Shown: piece after piece, positions 42,660-51,716 of the stretch
How the letters are laid out: each line of letters begins with the position of its first letter
How positions within the stretch are numbered: position 1 is the stretch's first letter
From: Microscillaceae bacterium
GTDB taxonomy: Bacteria > Bacteroidota > Bacteroidia > Cytophagales > Microscillaceae
DNA length: 55,018 nt
NCBI GenBank assembly: GCA_025054775.1
Contig: JANWZA010000035.1
Span: forward strand, 1-55,018
Reading direction: 5' to 3'
Translations under genes and position numbers: made by a program
The notes under the pieces: generated by a model
What the model was told of the DNA's origin: nothing
Databases searched by the model: none
Seen by the model: the letters and a program-made list of their open reading frames with translations, nothing else

Positions 42660-43433
42660 CTATAATCCAAAAAGTTGAATTGCATTTTGGGTAGTAACTT
42701 GGGCTACTTCTGCTAAACTAACTTTTTGAAAATCAGCAACTTTTTGAGCTATGATAGGCAAATAAGCAGGTTGGTTTCTTTTACCACGATACGGCACAGG
42801 AGCCAAATAAGGGCTATCCGTTTCTAATACCAGCGAAGTAAGCGGTATGTGAGGCAACACCTTATCCAACCCACCATTTTTGAACGTAGCCACCCCTCCG
42901 ATACCCAAATAAAAACCCATTTCTATAATGGTTTGGGCTTGTGCTAAATCGCCTGAAAAGCAATGAAAAACGCCTTTCAGACCTTGAAAAAAGCAAGTCT
43001 GTAGCAAGGCAATCGTTTCGTGAATTGAGTTGCGGCAATGTATTACGATGGGTAAATGATATTCTTTAGCCAAACCTATTTGAAAACGAAAAGCCTCTTT
43101 TTGTTGTTCAAAGAAAGTAGTGTCCCAGTACAAATCTGTACCAATTTCGCCGATAGCACAAAAAGAATTAGGTCTTTGAGCTAACTGCCGAGTGACATGA
43201 GATAGCTCCTGCTCAAAATTAGCTTTAACAGAACAGGGGTGTAAGCCTATCATAGCCCGACAGATGTCAGGATATTGTTCGGCAAGTTGCAAAAGGGCTT
43301 GCGTAGTTTGGCTATCAATGTGCGGAAGTAAAATATGTTTTATATTTTGGGCTTGGGCTTCCTGTAAAATTTGCCCTCTGTCTACCTCAAAGTCAGAGAG
43401 GTAGATATGTGCATGAGTATCAATTAAATCCAT
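42660..43433 (-). CDS. tatD: TatD-family metal-dependent hydrolase
   Basis: 257 residues, a TIM-barrel metallohydrolase. Metal-binding DTHAHIYLSDFE (His-x-His), GEIGTDLYWD, VIHCRNS, FHCFSGDLAQA and LETDSPYLAPVPYRG are all present. The family has 3'-5' DNA exonuclease activity and acts in DNA quality control or oxidative damage repair. It starts 12 bases after the end of the GT61 gene, so they are one transcript. Confidence 0.92.
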   Translation of the reverse strand: MDLIDTHAHIYLSDFEVDRGQILQEAQAQNIKHILLPHIDSQTTQALLQLAEQYPDICRAMIGLHPCSVKANFEQELSHVTRQLAQRPNSFCAIGEIGTDLYWDTTFFEQQKEAFRFQIGLAKEYHLPIVIHCRNSIHETIALLQTCFFQGLKGVFHCFSGDLAQAQTIIEMGFYLGIGGVATFKNGGLDKVLPHIPLTSLVLETDSPYLAPVPYRGKRNQPAYLPIIAQKVADFQKVSLAEVAQVTTQNAIQLFGL

Positions 43434-43445
43434 AGCAGAAAGGAA

Positions 43446-44447
43446 TTAGAGGTGTATAGTTTCTAAATTTTTTTTCAATATTTCAATATCTACCTGAATA
43501 TCACTATTTTGCGTGTCCTTAGCACAACTCTTATTGAGTTGGTAATAATAGTCATGTCCCAAGTCGGAGGCTAATGAAAAGTAGCAATTATTGTGCATAT
43601 CATTTTCAGTTCGCAGTTCTAAAATTTGCCCACCTTGGGGCATAAAAAGCATATTCGTGAGTCCTGCTCCGTGTATACTTATCAAAAATTTCGTTTGCGA
43701 CATAATTTCTATTTGTTTTTCCAGAGAATAATCCTCAAAAAAATGAATTTCATAGCCATAGTTTTGCAATATTTCTATTACCGCTTGCTCGTTCAAAATT
43801 TTACGCTTATGAGCTTTTGCCCTGCTAATATAAACTTTTCGGTGGAGGGTACTTTTTCGGTTTGCTAAAAATTTTTCTCTTAACTTATTGATAACGAAAT
43901 GGTTATAGTTCCCTGTGGGCGCTGTATGGCTCGGCAAAAGTAATTCTTTAATAAAAACTTTTTGGCTAAAAAAGTAAAATTGATAACCCAACCATTGAAG
44001 TGATTGCTGAACGTAGGGATATTTCTCAAATCTTTTAGGCAAAAGTACAGTATAACTTTGAGAGTTTTTCTCCTCAAATTCAACCGCTATTAGGCGAGGC
44101 AGAGCATCGGTAAGCCAGTGAAAATAGCTATGACTCCACTCGTCAGTTATCCATATTGCTTTGGATAGCTGTTTTTCGCTTTTTCGGCTCAAAAAAATGA
44201 ATAAACGTTTAAGTAAAGATTTTTTAGGTAGCTTTTGCAAATGCGTATATTTTAGATAGAAATGCAGTCTTTTTGGATTGAAAATTGTATCTTTTATTAC
44301 AAAAACGCAACTTAACTTCAAAAATACAGTGGCAGGGATTTCCTTTGAAAATTCAATCTCAAAAAGTTTCTCGTCGTTTGGGTGCAAATTTTTGGGTTTG
44401 TTTCTTAAAGAGACATGCGGAGGGCATATAATTTTCACGAGTGCCAT
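43446..44447 (-). CDS. Glycosyltransferase family 61 (DUF563)
   Basis: 333 residues. The DUF563 core WITDEWSHSYFHWLTDALPR is followed by LLPSHTAPTGNYNH, KVYISRAKAHKR, and the C-terminal SIHGAGLTNMLFMPQGGQIL, which is the classical GT61 signature HGAGLTN. GT61 enzymes transfer sugars such as xylose or GlcNAc in many eukaryotes and in bacterial polysaccharides. The substrate is unknown. There is no signal peptide. It is upstream of tatD and transcribed away from the cpsB-like gene. Confidence 0.85.
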   Translation of the reverse strand: MALVKIICPPHVSLRNKPKNLHPNDEKLFEIEFSKEIPATVFLKLSCVFVIKDTIFNPKRLHFYLKYTHLQKLPKKSLLKRLFIFLSRKSEKQLSKAIWITDEWSHSYFHWLTDALPRLIAVEFEEKNSQSYTVLLPKRFEKYPYVQQSLQWLGYQFYFFSQKVFIKELLLPSHTAPTGNYNHFVINKLREKFLANRKSTLHRKVYISRAKAHKRKILNEQAVIEILQNYGYEIHFFEDYSLEKQIEIMSQTKFLISIHGAGLTNMLFMPQGGQILELRTENDMHNNCYFSLASDLGHDYYYQLNKSCAKDTQNSDIQVDIEILKKNLETIHL

Positions 44448-44623
44448 CTCAAAATTACTTAGTTTTTTTTCTGTTTTCTGAAACTTTTATCAAAGTACAA
44501 TAGTAGTGATATTGTTAAATGTAAGATAAACCTAAAAAATGAATATTTGCAAGTTTAAGAAAAAAAAAGTGAAATTTGTTAGATTAAATGTTTTGTTTAC
44601 AGATATAAACCACCTTTAAGATT

Positions 44624-45403
44624 ATGTTTAGCTACCTTTTTAAGAGAAATAAGAGAGAGGATCAACCTCAAGAAAAAAGTATTTCAACCACTTCGTTTAG
44701 TTGGCAAAAAGATGCTTTTATCACCACTGATGTTCATTCGCACCTGCTTCCAGGCATAGATGATGGTTCTAAAACATTGGAAGAATCACTTACTTTAATC
44801 AAAAATTTACAAGCCTTAGGCTACAAAAAAGTAATTACTACGCCCCACGTCATGGGTGATGCTTATCGCAATACCCCTGAAGTTATTTTGGGTAAATTAG
44901 CCGAACTAAGAGCTTATTTAGCTGAAAATCAGACGGATATAGAAATAGAAGCGGCTGCCGAATATTATCTTGATGCTTGGTTTATGGATAAGTTGGCTAA
45001 TAATGAAAAATTGCTTACCTTTGGTAAAAAATACTTACTTTTTGAAACAGGTTTTTTGAATAAACCGCAAATGTTTTTTACTCAAATTTTCAAAATTCAA
45101 TCCGAGGGCTATATTCCCGTTTTTGCTCACCCAGAGCGATATGAATACGTATATGATGATTTTGCACTATTGGAGCAATTAGCAGAGCGTGGCGTGCTAT
45201 TACAAATCAATATCAATTCGCTTACAGGCTATTATGGCAAAATGGCACAAAAAACTGCCGAAAAATTAATTGACCTTAAAATGGTAAGTTTTGTAGGTTC
45301 GGATTGCCACGGGCAACGGCATATAAGAGCTATGCAAGAACTGAAAGCCAAAAAATATTACTATAAGTTAAAAGATTTAGAACTAAAAAACAACCAGCTC
45401 TAA
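44624..45403 (+). CDS. CpsB/YwqE-type PHP protein-tyrosine phosphatase
   Basis: 259 residues. PHP-domain metal motifs: FITTDVHSHLLPGIDDGS, VITTPHVM, VFAHPERYEYV and VGSDCHGQRH. CpsB/YwqE phosphatases remove phosphate from tyrosine on polysaccharide co-polymerase kinases and so control chain length and export of capsule or EPS. The matching kinase is not in the window. The next gene starts six bases after its stop, so they share a transcript. Confidence 0.88.
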   Translation: MFSYLFKRNKREDQPQEKSISTTSFSWQKDAFITTDVHSHLLPGIDDGSKTLEESLTLIKNLQALGYKKVITTPHVMGDAYRNTPEVILGKLAELRAYLAENQTDIEIEAAAEYYLDAWFMDKLANNEKLLTFGKKYLLFETGFLNKPQMFFTQIFKIQSEGYIPVFAHPERYEYVYDDFALLEQLAERGVLLQININSLTGYYGKMAQKTAEKLIDLKMVSFVGSDCHGQRHIRAMQELKAKKYYYKLKDLELKNNQL

Positions 45404-45409
45404 GTACGC

Positions 45410-46390
45410 ATGAAAGTCTTTGTTACAGGCGGAACGGGTTTGGTAGGAAGTTATGTCATTCGCACTTTTTTAGCCAACCAATACGAAGTAATTGCCTTAA
45501 CACGTAGCCCGAAGACAAGTATTTTTTTACAAGATATTGAAAAGCAAGTTACCTGGATACAAGGTGATATCCTAGATATTACCATTTTGGAAAGTGCTAT
45601 CCAAGAGGTAGATTACGTAATCCATGCTGCCGCTGTGGTTTCTTTCTTACCCAAAGATACCAAGTTAATGTATGAAGTCAATGTACAAGGAACGGCTAAT
45701 GTAGTAAACGTTTGCCTTAAATACCAAAAACGCCTCTGTTTTGTAAGTTCTATTGCCGCCTTAGGCAGAACTGAAAATACCGAAATAATTGACGAAACCC
45801 AAAAATGGGAAAATTCTGACCTCAACTCCTATTATGCTCAAACTAAATATTTAGCTGAATTAGAAGTTTGGCGCGGGGAAGCCGAAGGGCTAAATATGGT
45901 AATTATCAATCCCTCTTTGATACTAGGCATAGCTGACTGGAATAGAAGTAGTACACAACTTATTAAATATGCCTACGAACAGCATTGGTTCTACCCTCCT
46001 GGCAGTATTAACTATGTTGATGTGCGCGATGTGGCACAAATCACTTATCTACTGACTATCAGCCATATACGTTCAGAGCGGTTTATTGTCAATGCAGGAA
46101 AAACGACCTATAAGATCCTTTTTCAAGAAATTGCTCAAAGATTAGGACGCAAACCTCCTCGCTATACACTCTCACCTTTTTGGATAAATATTGCTTGGCG
46201 TGTGTTAGCATTGGTATCGTTTTTTACAAGAAAACCCCCTTTGCTCACACGAGAGACAGCTATTTCAGCTCAAAAAAATTATTTTTACCAAAACGAAAAA
46301 ATAAAAAAAGCACTTAACTATCAATTCAAAACACTTACTGAAACTTTAGATTGGGTTTGCAGTGAAATCGAACAAAAAAACCTACCATAA
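45410..46390 (+). CDS. NAD-dependent epimerase/dehydratase (extended SDR)
   Basis: 326 residues. Rossmann TGGTGLVGSYVIRTFL at the N-terminus, DYVIHAAAVVSFLP and the catalytic YYAQTKYLAELE (Tyr-x3-Lys). The C-terminal half has VINPSLILG and NYVDVRDVAQ, as in dihydroflavonol-reductase-like or nucleotide-sugar SDRs. The substrate cannot be fixed. Six-base spacing from the CpsB-like phosphatase gene points to an envelope or polysaccharide role. Confidence 0.85.
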   Translation: MKVFVTGGTGLVGSYVIRTFLANQYEVIALTRSPKTSIFLQDIEKQVTWIQGDILDITILESAIQEVDYVIHAAAVVSFLPKDTKLMYEVNVQGTANVVNVCLKYQKRLCFVSSIAALGRTENTEIIDETQKWENSDLNSYYAQTKYLAELEVWRGEAEGLNMVIINPSLILGIADWNRSSTQLIKYAYEQHWFYPPGSINYVDVRDVAQITYLLTISHIRSERFIVNAGKTTYKILFQEIAQRLGRKPPRYTLSPFWINIAWRVLALVSFFTRKPPLLTRETAISAQKNYFYQNEKIKKALNYQFKTLTETLDWVCSEIEQKNLP

Positions 46391-46537
46391 TTTCAAGATT
46401 TGAAAATAATTTTTAACGTTGAAATAACGAGTATCTATGAACTTTCCTATTTAAGCTTAACACTCTTCTGAGAAAGCCCTTTCCCTTATTTTTTAGGATA
46501 CTTGCAAGCAAAAGAGAGCTTTGTGCCTAATCTTGTG

Positions 46538-46545
46538 TATTTTTG
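46538..46545 (+). promoter_or_regulatory. -7 box of the serine hydrolase gene
   Basis: TATTTTTG lies 37 bases before ATG 46582 and overlaps the TTG (46543) that opens the longest frame. Transcription would start after that TTG, which supports ATG 46582. A -33 TTTG is only 14 bases upstream, too close for the consensus. Confidence 0.4.
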
Positions 46546-46581
46546 CACCAAATATTCGCCGATAGCCGTCATTTAGAGTCT

Positions 46582-47721
46582 ATGAGATTATTTTGCCACT
46601 TTTGTGTTGCTACAATATTGTTATTGCTTATGTGCTATTGCGAACATTCCACTTCCACTGAAACTCAGAAAGCAGAAAGAAAGCTACAAATTATACAAAA
46701 GCAACTCACCGAAATCAAAGCCCAAAAAATCAGCCTCATTTTTACTCACCTCTATAAATTAAATAAGTTTAATGGGAACGTATTAGTTACTTTACGAGGT
46801 AAGGAAATTTACAAAGCCGCCTTGGGGTATGCTCACTTTGAGCAGTTGCAACCACTTAATTTCCAAACTACTTTCAAAATTGCCTCTATTTCCAAGCAGT
46901 TTACGGCAATGGCTGTTATGATATTGTACGAACAAAAGAAACTCAGCTTTGACGATGCCGTTTCATTACATTTGCCCGAATTTCCTTACAAAGAAATTAC
47001 CATAAGACACTTGCTTACACATACCTCAGGATTACCTGAATACTTACATTTTTTGGCAAAAGATAGTCTTTGGAGTTATGCCAAAAATAGCGATATAATT
47101 AACTGGCTTGTGCATGAAGTTCCTCCCTTACAATTTCAAGCAGGTACACAATTTCAATACAACAACACAGGTTATGTAGTATTAGCAGAACTAGTAAGCC
47201 GATTAGCGGAAATGCCTTTTTCGCTCTTTATGAAGCAATATATCTTTGAGCCCCTAGAAATGAAAAACACTTATGTATTAGAATATTTGCAACATCTCCC
47301 CACTGTTAACCGTGCTTGGGGCTACGACCCAACTATGCGAAATATTATAGAGGACTCCCCCTTCCGTTATACACAAGGCGATAGCGGTATCTACTCCTCC
47401 ATTGAAGATTTACAAAAATGGGATAAAGCACTTTATACCCAACAATTAGTTAGTTTTCAAACACTTTTTCAGGCTTATAAGCCCTATACTTTTCCTGACG
47501 GCACTCATAGCCCCTATGGATTTGGTTATTACTTGAAAGATAATTTGCAAACCGTTTATCATTATGGTAATGGGGCAGGTTTTCGTTCTGCAATAATTCG
47601 TAACTTAAAAGAGAAAAATTGCATCATTATTTTGGATAATACCAGCAACCCACGCATAGAGCAATTAGCTGAAATGGTAGAGAATATTTTGCACGATCGA
47701 CCTATTACAGTACCTCAATGA
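46582..47721 (+). CDS. Serine hydrolase lipoprotein, class C beta-lactamase-like
   Basis: 379 residues from ATG 46582. The signal MRLFCHFCVATILLLLMCYC ends in a lipobox, so it is probably a lipoprotein. The beta-lactamase/D-aminopeptidase fold shows the Ser-x-x-Lys nucleophile in KIASISKQFTAMA, the Tyr-x-Asn-type motif in FQYNNTGYVVLAE and a His-x-Gly-like third motif in VYHYGNGAGF. Substrates of this group range from peptidoglycan to esters; the actual one is unknown. Between the N-terminus and the catalytic domain is a coiled-coil of about 25 residues (TETQKAERKLQIIQKQLTEI). Confidence 0.85.
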   Translation: MRLFCHFCVATILLLLMCYCEHSTSTETQKAERKLQIIQKQLTEIKAQKISLIFTHLYKLNKFNGNVLVTLRGKEIYKAALGYAHFEQLQPLNFQTTFKIASISKQFTAMAVMILYEQKKLSFDDAVSLHLPEFPYKEITIRHLLTHTSGLPEYLHFLAKDSLWSYAKNSDIINWLVHEVPPLQFQAGTQFQYNNTGYVVLAELVSRLAEMPFSLFMKQYIFEPLEMKNTYVLEYLQHLPTVNRAWGYDPTMRNIIEDSPFRYTQGDSGIYSSIEDLQKWDKALYTQQLVSFQTLFQAYKPYTFPDGTHSPYGFGYYLKDNLQTVYHYGNGAGFRSAIIRNLKEKNCIIILDNTSNPRIEQLAEMVENILHDRPITVPQ

Positions 47722-47748
47722 ATTAGAGGATTAGGTAGAGAATTTAGT

Positions 47749-47782
47749 AATTTTCTTAATAAGAACGTTTTTAAGAAAAATT
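47749..47782. terminator. Bidirectional AT-rich terminator between convergent genes
   Basis: AATTTTCTTAA (47749-47759) and TTAAGAAAAATT (47771-47782) form a long AT-rich stem around an 11-base loop. It lies between two convergent genes, where shared terminators are common. Confidence 0.5.
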
Positions 47783-47835
47783 AGCTTTGAAGAGCAATAG
47801 TCAAGCTATAATACGAAGTTTCTCGTATTCCCATG

Positions 47836-47857
47836 TCCCTTCTTCAGAAAGAAGGGA
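47836..47857 (-). terminator. GC-richer hairpin overlapping the end of the membrane protein gene
   Basis: TCCCTTCTT (47836-47844) and AAGAAGGGA (47849-47857) are perfectly complementary with a four-base loop. The hairpin covers the last codons and stop of the minus-strand gene. No T-run follows, so it may be a terminator aided by the stem at 47749-47782, or an mRNA-end structure. Confidence 0.4.
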
Positions 47858-48614
47858 TTCCCCAAGAGCTAGTTATTTTCCAAATTTCAATAGCTACCCA
47901 GCCCACAAGTCCCCCGCCGATAGTTAAGCCTAAAGAGATAGCCGCTAAACGCCATACCTCACCATAAGATAGGTCTTTTTCATAAAGTGCCGAAATAGGT
48001 GCGTAAGGGTCTTCAGAAGGGGAAAGAAGAGTGTATTTTCCCTCACGCATTTCAAGTATTCCAACGGCAAAGGCTCTAGTCCCTACGGGAATGGAACGCT
48101 CTTGTACTTTTGAGGCTTGATTTTCAGTAATTTCGTAGCCCTCTTTTTTCAAGTAATTTACTAAATTACGTTTTCCTTCGGTCGTAGCTTCTCCTTTGAA
48201 ACGGGGCATTCTAGTCATAATAAAATGTATGTCTTTGACTATCACTTTTTCTCCTTGTTCATTTTTCAACGCCAAAGGTTCTGGCGAAATGAGTATATTA
48301 TGGTCTGTACCATCAGGATTACTATCGCCTCCTGCAAAAAAGTCAAGGCGCCATTTTACAACAGGTTTCAAAGATAGAGGGGCTAACAATTCCTTACTTT
48401 CGTGTAGCACTAACTCGCCCTCCATTTTGACAAGTTTTCCCAATAAATCAGGAGAGAGCAAACCTATTTTGATAGCCCTATCATACCGCTTGGCACGTTT
48501 GTAGGCTTTTAGAACAGCCTTACTCAAGAATATTCCCGCAGGAAGAGCAACAACTGCAATACAACCCAGTAATACGACAAGTATTTGCAGAAGGATTCCA
48601 AATATGAATTTCAT
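47844..48614 (-). CDS. Two-helix membrane protein, GIDE/MULAN-like domain possible
   Basis: 256 residues. One N-terminal helix (about 4-30, FIFGILLQILVVLLGCIAVV) and one near the C-terminus (about 224-246, RLAAISLGLTIGGGLVGWVA), with a soluble region between. The soluble part has VKMEGELVLHESKELLAPLS, LKPVVKWRLDFF and PVGTRAFAVGILE, loosely like the GIDE domain of membrane E3 ligases (MULAN) and their bacterial relatives, which has an unknown role in bacteria. It is the last gene of a three-gene cluster, 39 bases after the 115-residue protein gene. Confidence 0.55.
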   Translation of the reverse strand: MKFIFGILLQILVVLLGCIAVVALPAGIFLSKAVLKAYKRAKRYDRAIKIGLLSPDLLGKLVKMEGELVLHESKELLAPLSLKPVVKWRLDFFAGGDSNPDGTDHNILISPEPLALKNEQGEKVIVKDIHFIMTRMPRFKGEATTEGKRNLVNYLKKEGYEITENQASKVQERSIPVGTRAFAVGILEMREGKYTLLSPSEDPYAPISALYEKDLSYGEVWRLAAISLGLTIGGGLVGWVAIEIWKITSSWGIPSF

Positions 48615-48653
48615 TAACGTAGCCTTTTTGTATATATGAATTAGTTTGAAAAC

Positions 48654-49001
48654 TTATTTCTGCTCTACTTGCAATTTACCACCATAATAACCATATATTC
48701 TCTCCAAATTCACATTCAACACATCATTTGTAGGAATACTTCTGATATTCACATCCATCTCTTGCAAACCTTTGATATTCAGGTCAAGTCCTCCGTCTTT
48801 ATTGAGAGGTAAAACAATAAATTTGCTATTTTCAGGATATTTCACCTGCTGAAACTGCGTAGCTTGTGTCGTCTGCTTTTGAACCGATTGCAAAATACCC
48901 GCCTGACGCTCCATCATAACTTGATTTTGCACCAAAATACCTATCAAGCAAAGAGCAATGATAGTAAGCATAACATTGAAATAGATTTGTGAGGCTTTCA
49001 T
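48654..49001 (-). CDS. Single-pass membrane protein, unknown
   Basis: 115 residues: one N-terminal helix (about 7-25, YFNVMLTIIALCLIGILVQN), then a Gln-rich coiled region (about 30-55) and a small beta-rich domain (KFIVLPLNKDGGLDLNIKGL and further). It resembles the small Bacteroidota membrane-anchored proteins sometimes found with flotillin or secretion genes, but no family can be named. It lies between the DUF1963 gene (81 bases) and the GIDE-like gene (39 bases), all on the minus strand. Confidence 0.5.
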   Translation of the reverse strand: MKASQIYFNVMLTIIALCLIGILVQNQVMMERQAGILQSVQKQTTQATQFQQVKYPENSKFIVLPLNKDGGLDLNIKGLQEMDVNIRSIPTNDVLNVNLERIYGYYGGKLQVEQK

Positions 49002-49082
49002 AAAATGAAGGTTTAGTGTGAAACTATATTCAAATTGATGTTACCTAATTTTAGCACGTTAAATTGTAGTTTTTTGCAAGAT

Positions 49083-49883
49083 TTACCCGCAATCCCAATT
49101 ATACATAATGTCAGAAAAGTCAGCTTTTTTGAGTTTTTCGCCATTGATGAAAAAATTTGCAATGCCCATATCTCCCCACATAATTCCGTTAGTAGAGCCT
49201 ATTTGTAAAAGAAGTGTGTCAAATCTTTTGAAAATACTCTCTTCAAAACGGGGATCCTCTTGTACAAAAGCGGCATATCCCCCAAGTTTATTCCCCCAGT
49301 TGCTTAAATTGTCTGCAAGCCAGTCAGCAAGTCGGTAGTCATCTTGGTAAATAATATCCTCAAATTCTTGTAATCTATCACCTAAGGCATATTGCAGGTT
49401 CAGGTCTGAACAGCTGGCATATTCTTCTTCTATGGAAAACTCTAATCTATGAGCTTGAAAAGGATTATCAAAGGGGGAGTTTTCAGGTTCAGGGAGTTCG
49501 GGCAAATCTCGTTGAAAATCGTTTTTATCAATTTCGGGAAAGAATAAAACCCTAAATCCTTGTTGTTCGCTGGAATTATCTAAATCCAAGCCATACAAAC
49601 CATCATCAGCAATATAGAATTGCAAAAGTCCTTTGTGGGGCAGATAGTCTAACTGAGGTACTTCCTCAAAATTGATTTGAGCAAGCAAATACAAATACCT
49701 GCCTTTGCTATCTTTAGGATAATCAATTCCTTTGGGTAAAAAAGGCATTCCCGCAAATTTGCTTTGCCATGGGGCTACCTCTTGGTTAGGTCGGTTAATA
49801 ATTTTAATAAACTTTTTACGTGTGCTTTCAAAAATTGGTTGAAAGGGCTGCAATTCAACAGGAAAATTAATTCGGAATTTCAT
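49083..49883 (-). CDS. DUF1963 (YwqG-like) protein
   Basis: 266 residues with the DUF1963 pattern: KFAGMPFLPKGIDYPKDSKG, LYLLAQINFEEVPQLDYLPH, GLLQFYIADDGLYGLD and, near the end, LLQIGSTNGIMWGDMGIANF. B. subtilis YwqG belongs to the same family and its molecular function is unknown; it is often encoded near polymorphic-toxin loci. Here it begins a three-gene cluster of unknowns. No toxin is visible next to it. Confidence 0.85.
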   Translation of the reverse strand: MKFRINFPVELQPFQPIFESTRKKFIKIINRPNQEVAPWQSKFAGMPFLPKGIDYPKDSKGRYLYLLAQINFEEVPQLDYLPHKGLLQFYIADDGLYGLDLDNSSEQQGFRVLFFPEIDKNDFQRDLPELPEPENSPFDNPFQAHRLEFSIEEEYASCSDLNLQYALGDRLQEFEDIIYQDDYRLADWLADNLSNWGNKLGGYAAFVQEDPRFEESIFKRFDTLLLQIGSTNGIMWGDMGIANFFINGEKLKKADFSDIMYNWDCG

Positions 49884-50157
49884 AATTGTAAGTTTTTTTT
49901 GTAAAGATACTCAAAAAAGTAATGAAATAGTAAAAAAACTTTCTTTTCAAGAATTTATATTATTGATTTTACCATACATTTGGCAATTTATTTTGAACTT
50001 TCCTACTTAAACCAATCCGTAACATTAGTATTAGGACTGAATTAAACAGTTTATGTCAAAAGTTAGAGGATTTTAAGAGAAATAGATTTGTAGTAATGAA
50101 TCGGGCAGTTTAAGAAGTCAGTCAAATCATATTTGGATTTCTGATAATTTTACACTT

Positions 50158-51060
50158 TCACCAACTAATTCTTACCCCAAGTACTAACATATCATCGGTT
50201 TGCTCTTGGTTTCCTTTCCATTGATTGATAGTTTGCTCAATAATCTCTTTTTGTTTGGGCATTGGTTCGTTGTGGATACAGTGAAGTAGCTCTTTGAAGC
50301 GCTTGGTTTTGAGAGTTTCATTTTTATCTCCACCGAATTGTGAAGTGTAGCCGTCAGAAAAGAGATAAAAGACATCGCCTTGTTGAAGTTGTATTTCGTG
50401 GTTAGTGAATGGTTTGTGTAAATTAGGGTGATAGCCAATAGGCATCTTGTCAGGTTTGATGTGTATAAATTTTCTCTCACCATCAATGTTTTGGAAAAGG
50501 TAAAGCCCATTATCGGCACCTGCATAATGCAAAACTTTCGTTTCAATACTAAGCCCACATATAGCTATATCCATACCGTCATTTATCTTTCTCTCACCAT
50601 CATTCTGTAAAAATAATTCTACTACTCTTTTGCGTAATTCATCTAATATTTCACTGACTTTTGTAAAATTGCGGAGCAGAACGATTTCATTAAGTTGAGT
50701 AATACCGATAGTACTGAGCAATGCCCCTGGTACACCATGCCCTGTGCAATCGGCAGCGGCTACATAAATCCAATCTCCCACACGTTTTAGCCAATAAAAA
50801 TCCCCACTTACGATGTCCTTAGGTTGATAAAATACAAAACATTCAGGGAGTGTATTTCTGATAAAATCTTCTGAGGGAAGGAGTATCTCTTGGATTTTCA
50901 TGGCATAGGCAATGCTATCCATGATATTGAGATTTTTTTGCTCTATTTCTTTCTTCTGCTCCTCTATCTCATCTCTTTGTTGTAATATCTCCTCATTTTT
51001 TTCTCTTAATTCTATTTTTTGTAGTAGTTCTCGGTTAATGGCTCTACGGTAGATGTTGAG
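50158..51060 (-). CDS. SpoIIE/PP2C-type phosphatase half (frameshifted from membrane sensor half)
   Basis: Frame 51060-50158 (300 residues) has no start of its own until the Met at 50922. It begins LNIYRRAINRELLQKIELRE, a coiled coil, then KEIEQKNLNIMDSIAYAMKI, the usual linker before a SpoIIE phosphatase. Metal-binding Asp motifs are VSGDFYWL, AADCTGHGVPGALLS, DGMDIAICG, SDGYTSQFGG and TDDMLVLGV. It dephosphorylates Ser/Thr on a STAS or SiaC-type partner. Restoring one T in the run at 51061-51064 joins it in frame with the upstream membrane half into one 479-residue protein. Confidence 0.85.
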   Translation of the reverse strand, partial: LNIYRRAINRELLQKIELREKNEEILQQRDEIEEQKKEIEQKNLNIMDSIAYAMKIQEILLPSEDFIRNTLPECFVFYQPKDIVSGDFYWLKRVGDWIYVAAADCTGHGVPGALLSTIGITQLNEIVLLRNFTKVSEILDELRKRVVELFLQNDGERKINDGMDIAICGLSIETKVLHYAGADNGLYLFQNIDGERKFIHIKPDKMPIGYHPNLHKPFTNHEIQLQQGDVFYLFSDGYTSQFGGDKNETLKTKRFKELLHCIHNEPMPKQKEIIEQTINQWKGNQEQTDDMLVLGVRISW

Positions 51061-51596
51061 AAAATCTCTAAAACAACAGAGAAAGCAATTAAAGCAATAA
51101 AGAGTGAGAGAGAAATATCTATAAATCGCTCTTCGCGCGTATTGTAACCGATAATTATAGAAGGGAAGTTGTACTCAATCCCTATAAGTAAGGTTAGGAC
51201 TACAAAAGTTGAAATTGAGAAAAAGAGGTGGTTTCTGTTCCTTGACGTAATTTTGAGAACAGCAAAAATAAACATCAAATAATAGGCAGTACCTCCTTGC
51301 GAACCGCCGTTGATAGTCCAAAACAAAGGCAGAAAAACAAACACAAAAAAACCAAAAGCAAGGATATAATGATACTTGAAGTTTTTGGTAATCAGTGAGT
51401 AGATGTGTATTAATGCACAAACAAAAGCACTAAAAAGTGTGCCATACACCGTAACAATAGGCAGCCCTGCAAAGTAGTTTGTTGCAGAAAAAAACAAGGT
51501 CAGGAACACACCTACGATTGTGATAGCATTCAGTATTCTATGTTCAAGGATAAAAGCCTCACTCGTTCCTAATAAATCTTTTAATTTTAATTGCAT
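51012..51596 (-). CDS. Six-helix membrane sensor half of the SpoIIE phosphatase
   Basis: 194 residues as it stands. Six hydrophobic helices (about 25-47, 48-70, 75-95, 103-120, 124-145, 160-180) form a membrane sensor domain of the type found in Bacteroidota phosphatases and kinases. After Phe179 the frame runs into EPLTENYYKK and a stop, which is out of frame with the conserved coiled coil. The true continuation is the SpoIIE half in the other frame. The two should be read as one gene, either with a real frameshift or with an assembly indel. Confidence 0.75.
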   Translation of the reverse strand: MQLKLKDLLGTSEAFILEHRILNAITIVGVFLTLFFSATNYFAGLPIVTVYGTLFSAFVCALIHIYSLITKNFKYHYILAFGFFVFVFLPLFWTINGGSQGGTAYYLMFIFAVLKITSRNRNHLFFSISTFVVLTLLIGIEYNFPSIIIGYNTREERFIDISLSLFIALIAFSVVLEIFSTSTVEPLTENYYKK

Positions 51597-51716
51597 TCTT
51601 GAATAGTTATTGTACTTGCATACTCTACTTTTTACAAAGTTATTACCAATTTTACAGATTAAGGAACTTGTATGAAAAATAAGTTAAATACCTATAAAAG
51701 CAGTAGAAAACATAGA

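Noticed and set aside
46543-46581. TTG start for the serine hydrolase
   Set aside because: It lies on the -7 box; ATG 46582 begins the lipoprotein signal.
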